From contig NZ_WELI01000003.1 in the NCBI RefSeq assembly GCF_009184635.1, positions 310,001 to 374,000 on the forward strand: a DNA stretch of 64,000 nt, given 5' to 3'. The notes below the pieces were generated by a model. The model searched no databases. It had not been told where the DNA came from and was given only the letters and a program-made list of their open reading frames with translations. Source of the stretch: Rudanella paleaurantiibacter. GTDB taxonomy: Bacteria; Bacteroidota; Bacteroidia; Cytophagales; Spirosomataceae. Below, one piece after another: positions 49,057-58,574 of the stretch. The first letter of the stretch is position 1; the number at the start of each line of letters is the position of its first letter. The position numbers and the translations under genes are program-made.

Positions 49057-51333
49057 TCATGACGCGACTTCGGGCGTGGGTACAAGCGCGTCGGCGTACA
49101 GGCTCAACAAGACTTTTTCGGGGGTCATGGGCGCGTCGAAAGGTAAGTTAGACGAGGGGTTAAACGCCCGAACGGCATTCCGCAGGGCGAAATAAGCACC
49201 AATGCCGTACATCAGCGGGGGCTCACCAACGGCTTTGGACCGGAAAATGGCGTAGTCGCTGCCCGCTGTTTCGAGAAAATGAATGTCGAGTACGGGCGGC
49301 ACCGAATAAATATCCGGGATTTTGTACGTCGAGAGAGCGTTGGACAACAGACGACCGTCGGCGTTGTAACGAAGGTCTTCCATAGTCATCCAGCCAATGC
49401 CCTGCACAATGGCCCCCTCGGCCTGCCCCCGGTCGACGATGGTATTCATGCTCTGCCCAAAATCATGGGTTACCCGCACGTAATCGACCGTGTAGGTGCC
49501 CCGCAGGCAGTCGACCGTAGTTCCGACCAAAGCCGTGCCGTACACATGGTACGCAAACGGATGGCCTTTCTCTACGGTAGGGTCATAATGAATGCCCGGC
49601 GTGGCATAGTGAGCGTGCTCCGACAGGCAGACCCGCTGCTGATAAGCCTCCAGAATGAGGTCGTTCCAGCCCAGATCGCTCGGCTTATTGCCTACCCAAA
49701 CGACTTCGTTGCGAATAGAAACCTCCTCGGCTTGAAGCCGGGCGCGGGCTACCCCCAACAAACGTTCGGTCAGGGCCTGACAGGCCAGTTGAAGAGCTTT
49801 GCCGTTGAGGTCGGAGGTGGCACTCGCAGCCGTGGGCGAAGTATTGGCAATGCGGGTGGTGTTGGTCGGTTCAATTTTGATGCGTTCGGGCCGCACCGAC
49901 AGGCAGCGGGCGGCCACCTGCACCATTTTGGTATTGACCCCCTGCCCCATCTCGACCGCGCCCGTACTTACGCCCACGCTCCCGTCGGCATACAGATGCA
50001 CGAGGGCCCGCGCCTGATTCATCCATTTTTTGGTGAATGAAATGCCGAAACAGATTGGCATGACGGCCAACCCTTTCTTTTTGAGCTTGTTTTGGCGGTT
50101 AAACTCGTCGACTTCGCGCTGTAACTCCGGCAGGTCGTAGCGGGTGGCGGCATCGGTCCAGCAGGCTTCGGCTTCGCAACCGTCGGCCACTTGCCCGTAA
50201 TGAAACGCATCACCTTCGCGCAGCAAATTAGCCCGCTGAATGTCTAGGGCCGATACGCCCAGCTCTTCGGCCGCTTTGGCAATGGCCGCTTCGATCACAA
50301 ACATACCCTGCGGCCCACCAAACCCCCGAAACGCCGTATTGGAAGGCAGATTGGTGCGGCACGAGTAAGCCGTAACACGGAGATTGGGAATAAAATAGGT
50401 GTTGTTAGCGTGAAACAGGCTCCGCTCCAGCACCGCCGGCGACAGGTCGGCCGAGGCCCCGGCATCCTGATACAACGAGGCCGTGTACGCCCGAATTTTG
50501 AGGTCTTTGGTCAGGCCAATTTTGAAATCAGAGGTGTAGGGGTGCCGTTTGCCGGTCATGCGGAGGTCTTCCATCCGGTGCAGCACATACTTTACCGGAC
50601 GGCGGAGGCAGTGCGTAGCCAGAGCCACCAAAGCCGCCCATAGGTTAGCCCCATCTTCTTTTCCCCCAAAACCGCCCCCCAGCCGGGTCACGTCGATCTC
50701 GATTTTGTGCATGCCCAGGCCGAGTACCCGCGCTACCGCCCGTTGCACGGCGGTTGGCCCCTGCGTTGACGAAAACAGCCGGATATTACCGTTTTCGAGC
50801 GGAATAGCGTAAGCTCCCTGGGTTTCAAGGTACAGGTGTTCCTGCCCGCCCGAGTCGGCCCGTCCTTCAAAAATGTAGTCACAATCGGCAAAAGCGGCTT
50901 CGGCATCGCCGGTCTGAAACGTGCGCGGGGGCACAATCAACTGGCCCAGGGCACAAGCCTCGCGCGGGTCGGTCACTACGGGCAAAGGGTCAATGTCGGC
51001 CCGGATCAGCGTAGCGGCCCGGCGGGCAATTTCGTCGGTTTCGGCCACAACGAGGGCTATGGGCATTCCCCAGAAGTCGACGGTTTGGTCGGCCAGCAGC
51101 ACCTCGTCGGGGATAATACCCCCAATCTGATTCTCGCCGGGAATATCGCGGGCGGTCAGAATCCGCACCACACCGGGCAGGTTGCGTGCATCGGCCAAAT
51201 CGAGCGAGCGGATACGCCCATGCGCCACCGGCGACCCAAACACACAGGCATATAACGTACCGTTGACAATGGGCAGATCGTCGAGATATAACGACTCGCC
51301 CCGGACGTGGGTAAACGAATCAATGTTTTGCAT
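49057..51333 (-). CDS. xdhB: Xanthine dehydrogenase, molybdopterin-binding subunit
   Basis: A 758-residue protein that oxidises hypoxanthine and xanthine to uric acid with the molybdenum cofactor. Ald_Xan_dh_C hammerhead features lie near residues 10-110, and the Mo-binding domains follow: RLGGGFGGKEDGANLW, LPSNTAFRGFGGPQGMFVIEA, VSTGAVEMGQGVNTKM and FRSKAVGEPPLMYGIGAYFALRNA with the catalytic Glu. Length matches XdhB (about 760-780). It follows xdhA with a 3-bp gap in one operon. Together with adenine deaminase this completes adenine to urate. Confidence 0.94.
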   Translation of the reverse strand: MQNIDSFTHVRGESLYLDDLPIVNGTLYACVFGSPVAHGRIRSLDLADARNLPGVVRILTARDIPGENQIGGIIPDEVLLADQTVDFWGMPIALVVAETDEIARRAATLIRADIDPLPVVTDPREACALGQLIVPPRTFQTGDAEAAFADCDYIFEGRADSGGQEHLYLETQGAYAIPLENGNIRLFSSTQGPTAVQRAVARVLGLGMHKIEIDVTRLGGGFGGKEDGANLWAALVALATHCLRRPVKYVLHRMEDLRMTGKRHPYTSDFKIGLTKDLKIRAYTASLYQDAGASADLSPAVLERSLFHANNTYFIPNLRVTAYSCRTNLPSNTAFRGFGGPQGMFVIEAAIAKAAEELGVSALDIQRANLLREGDAFHYGQVADGCEAEACWTDAATRYDLPELQREVDEFNRQNKLKKKGLAVMPICFGISFTKKWMNQARALVHLYADGSVGVSTGAVEMGQGVNTKMVQVAARCLSVRPERIKIEPTNTTRIANTSPTAASATSDLNGKALQLACQALTERLLGVARARLQAEEVSIRNEVVWVGNKPSDLGWNDLILEAYQQRVCLSEHAHYATPGIHYDPTVEKGHPFAYHVYGTALVGTTVDCLRGTYTVDYVRVTHDFGQSMNTIVDRGQAEGAIVQGIGWMTMEDLRYNADGRLLSNALSTYKIPDIYSVPPVLDIHFLETAGSDYAIFRSKAVGEPPLMYGIGAYFALRNAVRAFNPSSNLPFDAPMTPEKVLLSLYADALVPTPEVAS

Positions 51334-51336
51334 AGG

Positions 51337-52764
51337 TCAGGATAGGTTGTGGGTCTCGCTCAGGAACGTGGCAAAATGAGCTTTGAGCAACTGCCGTACC
51401 AACAGGCGCTTGTAGGCAACGGAACCGCGCACGTCGCCAATCGGGCTGATTTCCGTTTGGGCAATGGCGTTGGCCTCCTCGAGCGTGTGTGGGTTAAGTG
51501 GTTTCCCGGCCAGAAAGGCCGACGTACGGGCCAGATACAACGGCACGGGCGCTACGCCCCCCACCGACAGCTCGGCCCGGTGAATACGGTCGCCATCGGT
51601 TTCAATCAAGGCTGCCGAGTTCACACTCGCAATGTCGAGGTAGGTGCGCTTGCATACCTTTTCGAATCGGAACTGCGCACCGGGGCGAGGCAAGGTAAAA
51701 AAGAGCGATTCGAGTACGTCGTGCGGGTGCTTGTTAAGCGTTTTGTAACCCCTGTACAGGTCGCGCAGGGGCACAATACGCCGGACATTGTCGCGAAAAA
51801 AGACCAGTTGCGCGTCCAGAGCCAGAAACCAGATGGTCAGGTCGCCGATGGGCGATGCGTTGATGAGGTTGCCGGCCAGCGTACCCATGTTTCGGATAGG
51901 CGTCGACGATACCAGCTTGAGGTGGGCGGGCAAGTCGGGAAAATGGTCGAGCAATACCGGCGACTCACCCAGTTGGGCGGCTGTGCAGGCCCCCCCTATC
52001 GACACAATGTCGTCTTCGCGCCAGACGGGCGGCTGCTCGTCGGCTCGGAACACGTGCCGTACTGCCGCATGCCGCATGGTTTCGGGGCGTTGCACGTAGA
52101 GGTCGGTACCGCCACCCACCAACACCGCGTCGGTAGAGGCATCGGTATGGATACCCGTTGCGTGCAGACCATTCGCCCCCGGCGCTTCCAGCTGAGCCAT
52201 CCGTTGCGGTATCTGGGCAAAATAATCGGGCAGGAACCCCTGTTGTACCAGCCACGGAAGGGCGTCGGTCGGAGCGGGCCGCTCGCGCAGGGCGGTACTG
52301 ATCCGGTCTACGGCCCGTTCGATAGACTTGTAGCCTGTGCAGCGGCAAATATTACCGTCGATACTGGCAATACCCTGCTGAGGAGTGGGGTCCTTGTGGC
52401 TCAGGCAGTAGCCCGCCAGCGAAACCACAAACCCGACCGTGCAAAAACCGCACTGTGTACCACCTTCATCTACCATAGCCTGCTGTACTACATTGAGGGT
52501 ATTAGGGCGATTAAGCCCTTCGATGGTTACAATATGTCGCCCTTTGGCATTACCGAGGGGCATCAGGCAGGAGGTCATGGAACGGTAGTGCATCAGGCCG
52601 TCGGCCCACTCACCTACCAGTACGGTACAGGCCCCACAGTCGCCTTCGCGGCAGCCGGTTTTGGTACCGGTCAGGTGCTGATTGGCCCGAATAAAGTCAA
52701 GCATCACGGTGCTCGTCGGAGCATCCGTTTGAATAAGTCGGTCGTTGAGAAGGAATCGAATCAA
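51337..52764 (-). CDS. xdhA: Xanthine dehydrogenase, Fe-S and FAD subunit
   Basis: A 475-residue protein. The first [2Fe-2S] cluster is held by Cys38, Cys43, Cys46 and Cys66 (CREGDCGACTVLVG); the second by Cys105, Cys108, Cys140 and Cys142 (CGFC, CRCTG). The FAD domain occupies the C-terminal half (DAVLVGGGTDLYVQ, MGTLAGNLINASPIGD). The reading frame starts with TTG at 52764 (IRFLLNDRL follows); no ATG exists upstream in frame, so an unusual start codon is likely. Electrons pass from the XdhB molybdenum site through these clusters to FAD and NAD. Confidence 0.93.
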   Translation of the reverse strand: MIRFLLNDRLIQTDAPTSTVMLDFIRANQHLTGTKTGCREGDCGACTVLVGEWADGLMHYRSMTSCLMPLGNAKGRHIVTIEGLNRPNTLNVVQQAMVDEGGTQCGFCTVGFVVSLAGYCLSHKDPTPQQGIASIDGNICRCTGYKSIERAVDRISTALRERPAPTDALPWLVQQGFLPDYFAQIPQRMAQLEAPGANGLHATGIHTDASTDAVLVGGGTDLYVQRPETMRHAAVRHVFRADEQPPVWREDDIVSIGGACTAAQLGESPVLLDHFPDLPAHLKLVSSTPIRNMGTLAGNLINASPIGDLTIWFLALDAQLVFFRDNVRRIVPLRDLYRGYKTLNKHPHDVLESLFFTLPRPGAQFRFEKVCKRTYLDIASVNSAALIETDGDRIHRAELSVGGVAPVPLYLARTSAFLAGKPLNPHTLEEANAIAQTEISPIGDVRGSVAYKRLLVRQLLKAHFATFLSETHNLS

Positions 52765-52923
52765 GAGAACTATGTCTGTTTTAAGGCTATTTTGTAAATA
52801 TAAAACGATTCAATTGCCTTTTACTAAGTCTATCTTATTATTCTATCCTTTCAATGAGACTTTTTTTGAGGAAGGTTGATTCAGCTAAACATAAGAGGTG
52901 TCAAGCTGAATAGGTATAAAAAA

Positions 52924-52954
52924 AGATGACATCTCTCCAAACGAGATGTCATCT
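52924..52954 (-). terminator. lepA terminator; dispersed hairpin repeat copy 2
   Basis: AGATGACATCTC (52924-52935) and GAGATGTCATCT (52943-52954) form a perfect 12-bp stem. On the minus strand a run of seven U follows, so it works as a lepA terminator. The arms and loop are nearly the same as the hairpin at 20279-20305, showing one repeat family used in more than one place. Confidence 0.88.
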
Positions 52955-53006
52955 TCCGTGGCTCCAAGCAGGATGTACAACAAGCGTAATCCAGCAAGGG
53001 ATATCG

Positions 53007-54794
53007 TTAATTAATCTTCAACACGGCCATAAACGCTTCCTGCGGAATCTCGACGTTGCCGACCTGCCGCATCCGTTTCTTGCCTTTTTTCTGCTTGTCG
53101 AGCAGCTTGCGTTTCCGCGAAATATCCCCCCCGTAACACTTGGCCAATACGTCTTTGCGAAGGGCGCTGAGGGTTTCGCGGGCAATGATTTTCTGGCCGA
53201 TAGCCGCCTGAATCGCAATCTCGAACTGCTGACGCGGAATCAGTTCGCGGAGCTTTTCGCACAGTTTCTTGCCCCATTCGTATGATTTCGAGCGGTGCAC
53301 AATAGCCGACAGAGCATCCACTTTGTCGCCGTTGAGCATCACGTCGAGCTTCACCATGTCCGACTCTCGGTTGTCCATAAACTCGTAATCGAGTGAGGCA
53401 TACCCGCGCGAAATGGTCTTGAGCTTATCAAAAAAGTCGAACACGACCTCGGCGAGGGGCATCTCAAACTGAAGTTCCACGCGGTCGGCGGTGAGGTAAA
53501 CCTGATTTTTCAGAATGCTCCGCTTGTCCATGCAGAGGCCCATAATGCCACCCACGTACTCGGCTTTCGTAATAATCTGTGCCCGGATAAACGGTTCTTC
53601 GATAAAGTCGATCAGGTTCGGCTCAGGCATATCGGCGGGGGCCGAAACCTGTAGCTCCTGGCCTTTGGTAGTCAGTACTTCAAACCGCACCGACGGGACC
53701 GTGGTAATCACGGTCATGTTGAACTCGCGTTCGAGCCGCTCCTGCACAATCTCCATGTGCAGCATACCGAGGAAGCCGCACCGGAAACCAAAGCCCAAAG
53801 CCGCCGAGGTTTCGGGTTCCCAAACCAGAGCCGCATCGTTGAGCTGAAGCTTCTCCATCGCGTCGCGGAGGTCTTCAAACTCACTCGTCTCAACCGGGTA
53901 AATGCCCGCAAAAACCATTGGCTTTACTTCCGAGAACCCTTTGATGGCTTCCGTAGCGGGGTTTTCGAGCGTCGTGACCGTATCGCCTACTTTCACTTCT
54001 TTGGCCACTTTGATACCCGAAATCAGGTAACCTACATCGCCACACTCGATCACATCTTTGGGCTCCTGCGTCAGGCGGAGCGTACCAATCTCATCGGCAA
54101 TGTACTCCTTGCCGGTGTTCATGAACTTCACCTTATCGCCCTTGCGAATGCGGCCGTTCTTAACCCGGAAAATAACCTCAATACCCCGGTACGAGTTAAA
54201 ATGCGAATCGAAAATCAAGGCTTGCAGCGCTCCGTCGGGTTCGCCTTTCGGTGGCGGAATCCGCTCGACAATAGCGGCCAGAATTTCGGGAACGCCAATA
54301 CCCTCTTTACCCGATGCCGGAATAATGTCGTCGCGTTCGCATCCGAGCAGGTCTACCATCTCGTCTTTGATCTCCTCGGGCATAGCGCCGGGCAAATCAA
54401 TTTTGTTCAGTACCGGGATGATGACCAGATCATTGTTGAGGGCCAAATACAGGTTCGAAATGGTCTGAGCCTCAGTACCCTGTGAGGCATCCACGAGGAG
54501 CAGGGCCCCTTCGCAGGCGGCAATCGACCGCGACACCTCATAGCTGAAATCGACGTGACCGGGCGTGTCGATCAGGTTGAGCGTATATTTCTCGCCTTTG
54601 TGGACGTAGTCCATCTGGATGGCGTGGCTCTTGATCGTAATACCGCGCTCCCGTTCCAGATCCATGTCGTCGAGCAACTGGGCCTGCATGTCGCGGGCCC
54701 CAACGGTCTTGGTAAATTCCAACAGGCGATCAGCGAGTGTGCTTTTGCCGTGGTCAATGTGGGCGATAATGCAAAAATTACGGATGTGCTTCAC
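53007..54794 (-). CDS. lepA: Elongation factor 4 (LepA), back-translocating GTPase
   Basis: A 595-residue translational GTPase that acts on stalled ribosomes. The G motifs are complete: AHIDHGKST (G1), [12 protein letters not shown] (G3), NKIDLPGA (G4). The unique LepA C-terminal domain is seen as [33 protein letters not shown]...[26 protein letters not shown]. Length equals the family (about 595-600). It has its own terminator and stands alone. Confidence 0.98.
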   Translation of the reverse strand: MKHIRNFCIIAHIDHGKSTLADRLLEFTKTVGARDMQAQLLDDMDLERERGITIKSHAIQMDYVHKGEKYTLNLIDTPGHVDFSYEVSRSIAACEGALLLVDASQGTEAQTISNLYLALNNDLVIIPVLNKIDLPGAMPEEIKDEMVDLLGCERDDIIPASGKEGIGVPEILAAIVERIPPPKGEPDGALQALIFDSHFNSYRGIEVIFRVKNGRIRKGDKVKFMNTGKEYIADEIGTLRLTQEPKDVIECGDVGYLISGIKVAKEVKVGDTVTTLENPATEAIKGFSEVKPMVFAGIYPVETSEFEDLRDAMEKLQLNDAALVWEPETSAALGFGFRCGFLGMLHMEIVQERLEREFNMTVITTVPSVRFEVLTTKGQELQVSAPADMPEPNLIDFIEEPFIRAQIITKAEYVGGIMGLCMDKRSILKNQVYLTADRVELQFEMPLAEVVFDFFDKLKTISRGYASLDYEFMDNRESDMVKLDVMLNGDKVDALSAIVHRSKSYEWGKKLCEKLRELIPRQQFEIAIQAAIGQKIIARETLSALRKDVLAKCYGGDISRKRKLLDKQKKGKKRMRQVGNVEIPQEAFMAVLKIN

Positions 54795-55126
54795 GTTGGG
54801 AAGTCTACTTTAAGTAGTTTGAGCGATACGACCTGCGGTTTTCAACTTTGCCATACTGTACCTTCTTTGCTCATAATCAAGCTAATACAGATAGGCAAAG
54901 ACAAACAACCCATCGCTCGTATGCCACCAATCTTACAAAATTACGAAGGAATAGTTCACCGATAAAACGGAGCCGGTTGTTTGGCCTCGATTCACCGGAT
55001 TTGTTCACCTCATTTTAACTCTAAAAGGGGGTAATGGGTTGTGTACACGCCCGATTTTTCCCGGTTGCCCGCACCATGCACCGTTGGGCGTAATTCATTA
55101 ATTTTGCTTTTTCATTACCTAACTAC
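54795..55126. other. Divergent intergenic region between lepA and the S9 peptidase
   Basis: 332 bp without a gene. TAATTTTG at 55099-55106 (plus strand) and TAATTTTG at 54943-54936 (minus strand) both match the -7 pattern TAnnTTTG. Neither has a TTG at the ideal distance, so promoters are likely but not fixed. Confidence 0.5.
55099..55106 (+). promoter_or_regulatory. Possible -7 box for the S9 peptidase gene
   Basis: TAATTTTG matches TAnnTTTG and lies 20 bp before the ATG. A TTG at 55084-55086 is only 12 bp upstream, shorter than the usual 19-21. Confidence 0.3.
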
Positions 55127-57391
55127 ATGTCTCATCACAAACCCTTTGGCTGGCTGTTATGGCTGGCCCTCGCGTCGCCCCTGGTGGGTACCGGGCAATC
55201 GGCACAGGCTCCGGCAGCCAATGTGACCGCTTCTGCCAAACAACGCTTTGCCAGTTTGCAACAGGCGCTCTCGGCCGGTGGTCAGCTCAACGGTTCGCAG
55301 GGGCCACGCAGTGTCAACTGGATCGACAACGGACGGGCGTTCTCGTACCTCGACGGGCAAAGCACTATTAAAACCTTTACGCCCCAAACCGGGCAGGAAA
55401 CCGTGGTTTTCGACGCCAGTGGACTTACGTTTCCCGGCACAACCCAAAAGTTTGTTTATCAGTCGTTTCAGTGGTCGAAAGACTCGAAAAACATCCTGTT
55501 TCAAACCAATTTCCGGCCGGTGTACCGGCGATCAGGTATTTCGGATTATTACAGCTATTCGGTGGCCGACAAATCACTGAAGCTGGTAGCTAAAGATGCT
55601 CAAACCGCCGAGTTGGCCCCCGATGGCAGCAAGATTGGCTACGAGCGGGGGGGCAACCTGTTTGTGTTCGACTTCGCGGGCGGTAAAGAAACCCAACTGA
55701 CCAACGATGCCGCGCCCGCTTTCTACAACGGCCGCTTTGGCTGGGCGTACGAAGAAGAGTTTGGTTTGGCGCAAGCCTGGGAATGGTCGCCCGACAGCAA
55801 GTTTATTGCGTTCTGGCAGTCCGACGAGCGGCAGGTACCTATCTACAAAATGACCGATTACAAGGGCTTTAACGAGAAATACGACTCGCTGCCCTACCCC
55901 CGCGTGGGCGATACCAACCCCAGCGTTCGGATTGGTGTCATCGAGATTAGTAACGGCAAAAAGCAGTGGATGAACGTAGACCTACAGGATGGCTACATTC
56001 CGCGTATCTACTGGACCAATGTAGAAGGTCAGGTGGCTCTGATTCACCTCAACCGCAAACAAAACCACCTTCGGTTGTTCATGGCCAACGGCCGCACGGG
56101 CGAGGCTCGGCCCATCATGGAAGAAAAAGCAAAGACCTGGATTGACGTATTTGACTTTTTTGCGGGCATCAATCACCTGATGTACTTCCCGGCGGGCGTG
56201 AACGAGTTTTACTGGGTATCGGATCGCGACGGATACGCCCACCTGTACCGGTACGATTACACGGGTAAGCTGCTCAACGCCGTGACTTCGGGCGCGTGGG
56301 AGGTGACCTACGTGCACCACATCGACGCCAAAAACCGCAAAGTGTATTACACCTCTACGGAAGTGTCGCCCCTGGAACGGCAGTTGTATGTGATTGACAT
56401 CGACGGCAAAAACAAGCGTCGGCTTACCAACACGCCGGGTCGGCACACGGTCAATGTGGCCCCAGCCACGGCCGACAGCAAGGGCAACGGTGTGTATTAC
56501 ATCGACCGGTATTCGAACACCACCACCCCCACTCAGGTCGAACTGTGGGATACAAAAGGCAAAAAAATCAAAACGCTGGAAGCCAACAGCCGCGTGACCG
56601 ATTTTGTGGCTAAAAACGCCATTGCCACTAAAGAACTGGTCAATTTCACCACATCCGACGGGCAACGCATCGACATCTCGATTCTCAAACCGGCCGATTT
56701 CGACCCCAACTCGAAAAAGTACCCGGTGCTGGTCGATATTTACGGTGGCCCCGGTGCGCAGTCGGTGTACAATGATTTCAGCACGAGTGCATGGCATCAG
56801 TACCTCACCCAGCAAGGATACGTGGTCGTGAGTGTCAATAACCGGGGTAGCGGAGGTTACGGCCGCGACTTTGAGAAAGTTGTGTACGAGCAATTGGGCA
56901 AATACGAAAGCCTCGACTTTGCCGAAACCGCTAAGTATCTGGCCAAACAGCCGTGGGTTGACGGCAACCGGATGGCCATTCGGGGGCATAGCTACGGCGG
57001 CTACATGAGCAGCTACACCATGCTGACGCACCCCGGTGTATTTAAGGTTTCTTTGGTAGGCGCTCCCGTAACCGACTGGCGTTTGTACGATAGCATCTAC
57101 ACCGAACGCTACATGGGTCTGATGCCCGAAAACGAAGCTAAATACAAGGCTTCGGCTGTGACGACGTACGCCAAAAATCTGGCGGGCAAAATGTTTGTGG
57201 CCCACTCAACCATGGACGAAAACGTGCACGTTCGGAACACGTTCCAGCTGATGAATGCCCTCGAAGACGAAGGTAAGGATGCCGACCTGCGTATTTATCC
57301 GCCGGGTGCCCACGGCGTAGCTTACAACGGTGCTTCGTATGTGCTGCTGCACCAGCAATACACTGATTATCTGGCGCAACACCTGAAATAG
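55127..57391 (+). CDS. S9 family peptidase (dipeptidyl peptidase IV-like)
   Basis: A 754-residue secreted protease with a signal peptide ending VGTGQSAQ. The N-terminal half is the DPP IV beta-propeller, with the double-Glu motif WAYEEEFGLAQAWEWSPDSK that binds the substrate N-terminus. The C-terminal hydrolase domain has the nucleophile elbow GHSYGGYMS, the Asp in AHSTMDENVHV and the His in PGAHGVAY. It removes dipeptides from N-termini, mostly after Pro or Ala. Length fits the family. Confidence 0.94.
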   Translation: MSHHKPFGWLLWLALASPLVGTGQSAQAPAANVTASAKQRFASLQQALSAGGQLNGSQGPRSVNWIDNGRAFSYLDGQSTIKTFTPQTGQETVVFDASGLTFPGTTQKFVYQSFQWSKDSKNILFQTNFRPVYRRSGISDYYSYSVADKSLKLVAKDAQTAELAPDGSKIGYERGGNLFVFDFAGGKETQLTNDAAPAFYNGRFGWAYEEEFGLAQAWEWSPDSKFIAFWQSDERQVPIYKMTDYKGFNEKYDSLPYPRVGDTNPSVRIGVIEISNGKKQWMNVDLQDGYIPRIYWTNVEGQVALIHLNRKQNHLRLFMANGRTGEARPIMEEKAKTWIDVFDFFAGINHLMYFPAGVNEFYWVSDRDGYAHLYRYDYTGKLLNAVTSGAWEVTYVHHIDAKNRKVYYTSTEVSPLERQLYVIDIDGKNKRRLTNTPGRHTVNVAPATADSKGNGVYYIDRYSNTTTPTQVELWDTKGKKIKTLEANSRVTDFVAKNAIATKELVNFTTSDGQRIDISILKPADFDPNSKKYPVLVDIYGGPGAQSVYNDFSTSAWHQYLTQQGYVVVSVNNRGSGGYGRDFEKVVYEQLGKYESLDFAETAKYLAKQPWVDGNRMAIRGHSYGGYMSSYTMLTHPGVFKVSLVGAPVTDWRLYDSIYTERYMGLMPENEAKYKASAVTTYAKNLAGKMFVAHSTMDENVHVRNTFQLMNALEDEGKDADLRIYPPGAHGVAYNGASYVLLHQQYTDYLAQHLK

Positions 57392-57438
57392 CTCAAGGCT
57401 GTCAGCAGGGCTGGGTTTTACATGTATTAATTTGCGTG

Positions 57439-57490
57439 AACTGTCCAGTATGGAGCGATTGTATAGCTCTGTACTGGACAGTTATTTTGT
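57439..57490 (+). terminator. Terminator after the S9 peptidase gene
   Basis: AACTGTCCAGTA (57439-57450) pairs with TACTGGACAGTT (57472-57483), with an inner GAGC/GCTC pairing, and ATTTTGT follows. Confidence 0.7.
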
Positions 57491-57627
57491 ACGGAGATTT
57501 TTAAGGCACAATAATTGTTACACCATTCATTGATAACCCCTTAGTCTCTTTTTTGTAGCGAAATCCGGTTGTATACACACGGATTATATTGCCAATCCGT
57601 TACTAAATCGTTTGCTGCGTCGACCCT

Positions 57628-58389
57628 ATGCGTCTTTGCCTCCTGCTTGTCGTTCTGCTCGTCTCGTTCTCGGCTTCGGCCATGAGCGATGAACAGAGTA
57701 TGCCCGACAGCCTGACGCATACCCCCACCGACAGCAACCGTACCCGGCCACGCCCGGCTATTACCTGGGCATTCAACCTCGATTTCCGAAACTCGTTTAT
57801 CATGCGGCACCCGGTCAACGTATGGGGTATCAACTCAGGTATTACGTTTGGCCGCAAACGCCACCACCTCACGTTAGGGTATTACTGGCTGACGTACGCC
57901 AATCAGTTGCGGCTCATCAACTGGCGTCGCGATGCCCTCCAGCGGGTCAATTTGGGGTATTACACCCGCACCGATGTGTGGTTTATGAGCCTGCTTTACT
58001 GGCCCAACCTGATTCATAACAAACGCTGGATTCTAAGCACTCCGGTTGAAGCTGGCGCGGGCAAAGCCTTAGCACTGCCCACCACGCTCGGCACCGATCA
58101 GGAGGCTCCGCGCACCCAAAGTGGTTTTTTTGTGCCCGTTCAGGTGGGCCTCTACAGCCAATGGAAAGCCACTCGTTGGGTAGGTCTAAGTACGCAGGTT
58201 GGGTATCGGTACGCCTTTCACTCGGCCCAAAGCCTACCCTTCAACGGAGCCTATTACAGCTTTGGCGCTACGGTTTTTCCCGCTTTCTGGACCGACCTTT
58301 GGCGGGCTATCCGACACAAGGAGCGGATTTCGCCTTTTCGCGAGCCTGCTTCGCGCCGAAAGGGCAAACCGGAACATCTGACACGCTAA
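57628..58389 (+). CDS. Predicted outer-membrane beta-barrel protein
   Basis: A 253-residue protein with a signal peptide ending SASA. Strands such as WAFNLDFRNSFIM, GINSGITFGRKRHHLTLGYYWL, VNLGYYTRTDVWFMSLLYW, WVGLSTQVGYRYAF and GAYYSFGATVFPAFW alternate polar and non-polar residues, suggesting a barrel of about 8-10 strands. The C-terminus after it is basic (HKERISPFREPASRRKGKPEH). No family name can be given. Confidence 0.7.
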   Translation: MRLCLLLVVLLVSFSASAMSDEQSMPDSLTHTPTDSNRTRPRPAITWAFNLDFRNSFIMRHPVNVWGINSGITFGRKRHHLTLGYYWLTYANQLRLINWRRDALQRVNLGYYTRTDVWFMSLLYWPNLIHNKRWILSTPVEAGAGKALALPTTLGTDQEAPRTQSGFFVPVQVGLYSQWKATRWVGLSTQVGYRYAFHSAQSLPFNGAYYSFGATVFPAFWTDLWRAIRHKERISPFREPASRRKGKPEHLTR

Positions 58390-58408
58390 ACCATTTTAAA
58401 CCGGACAC

Positions 58409-58427
58409 TTAACGTGATTCACGTTAA
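58409..58427. promoter_or_regulatory. Perfect small palindrome between convergent genes
   Basis: TTAACGTGA and TCACGTTAA face each other around one central T. It could be an operator-like site or part of the larger repeat that follows at 58436; no regulator is known. Confidence 0.4.
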
Positions 58428-58435
58428 GCAAAAAC

Positions 58436-58511
58436 AAATTAGAACGCGGATGACACCGATTAGGCAGATTAGCGTATATCTGCTCAATCGGTGTCATCCG
58501 CGTTCTAATTT
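58436..58511. repeat. Perfect 26-bp inverted repeat (ACGCGGAT family)
   Basis: Bases 58436-58461 are the exact reverse complement of 58486-58511, around a 24-nt centre. A decayed copy with the same ACGCGGAT/ATCCGCGT ends is at 20098-20174. Both lie between convergent genes, a typical place for palindromic mobile repeats. Confidence 0.9.
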
Positions 58512-58574
58512 AATTCATGTTAGTTTGGACAACATGAATTACAGAAATGGCTGGCACAAGGGCCGAACTTCGTT

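Noticed and set aside
51349-52797. 482-codon plus-strand frame opposite xdhA
   Set aside because: Antisense to a gene with all eight Fe-S cysteines; no domain of its own.
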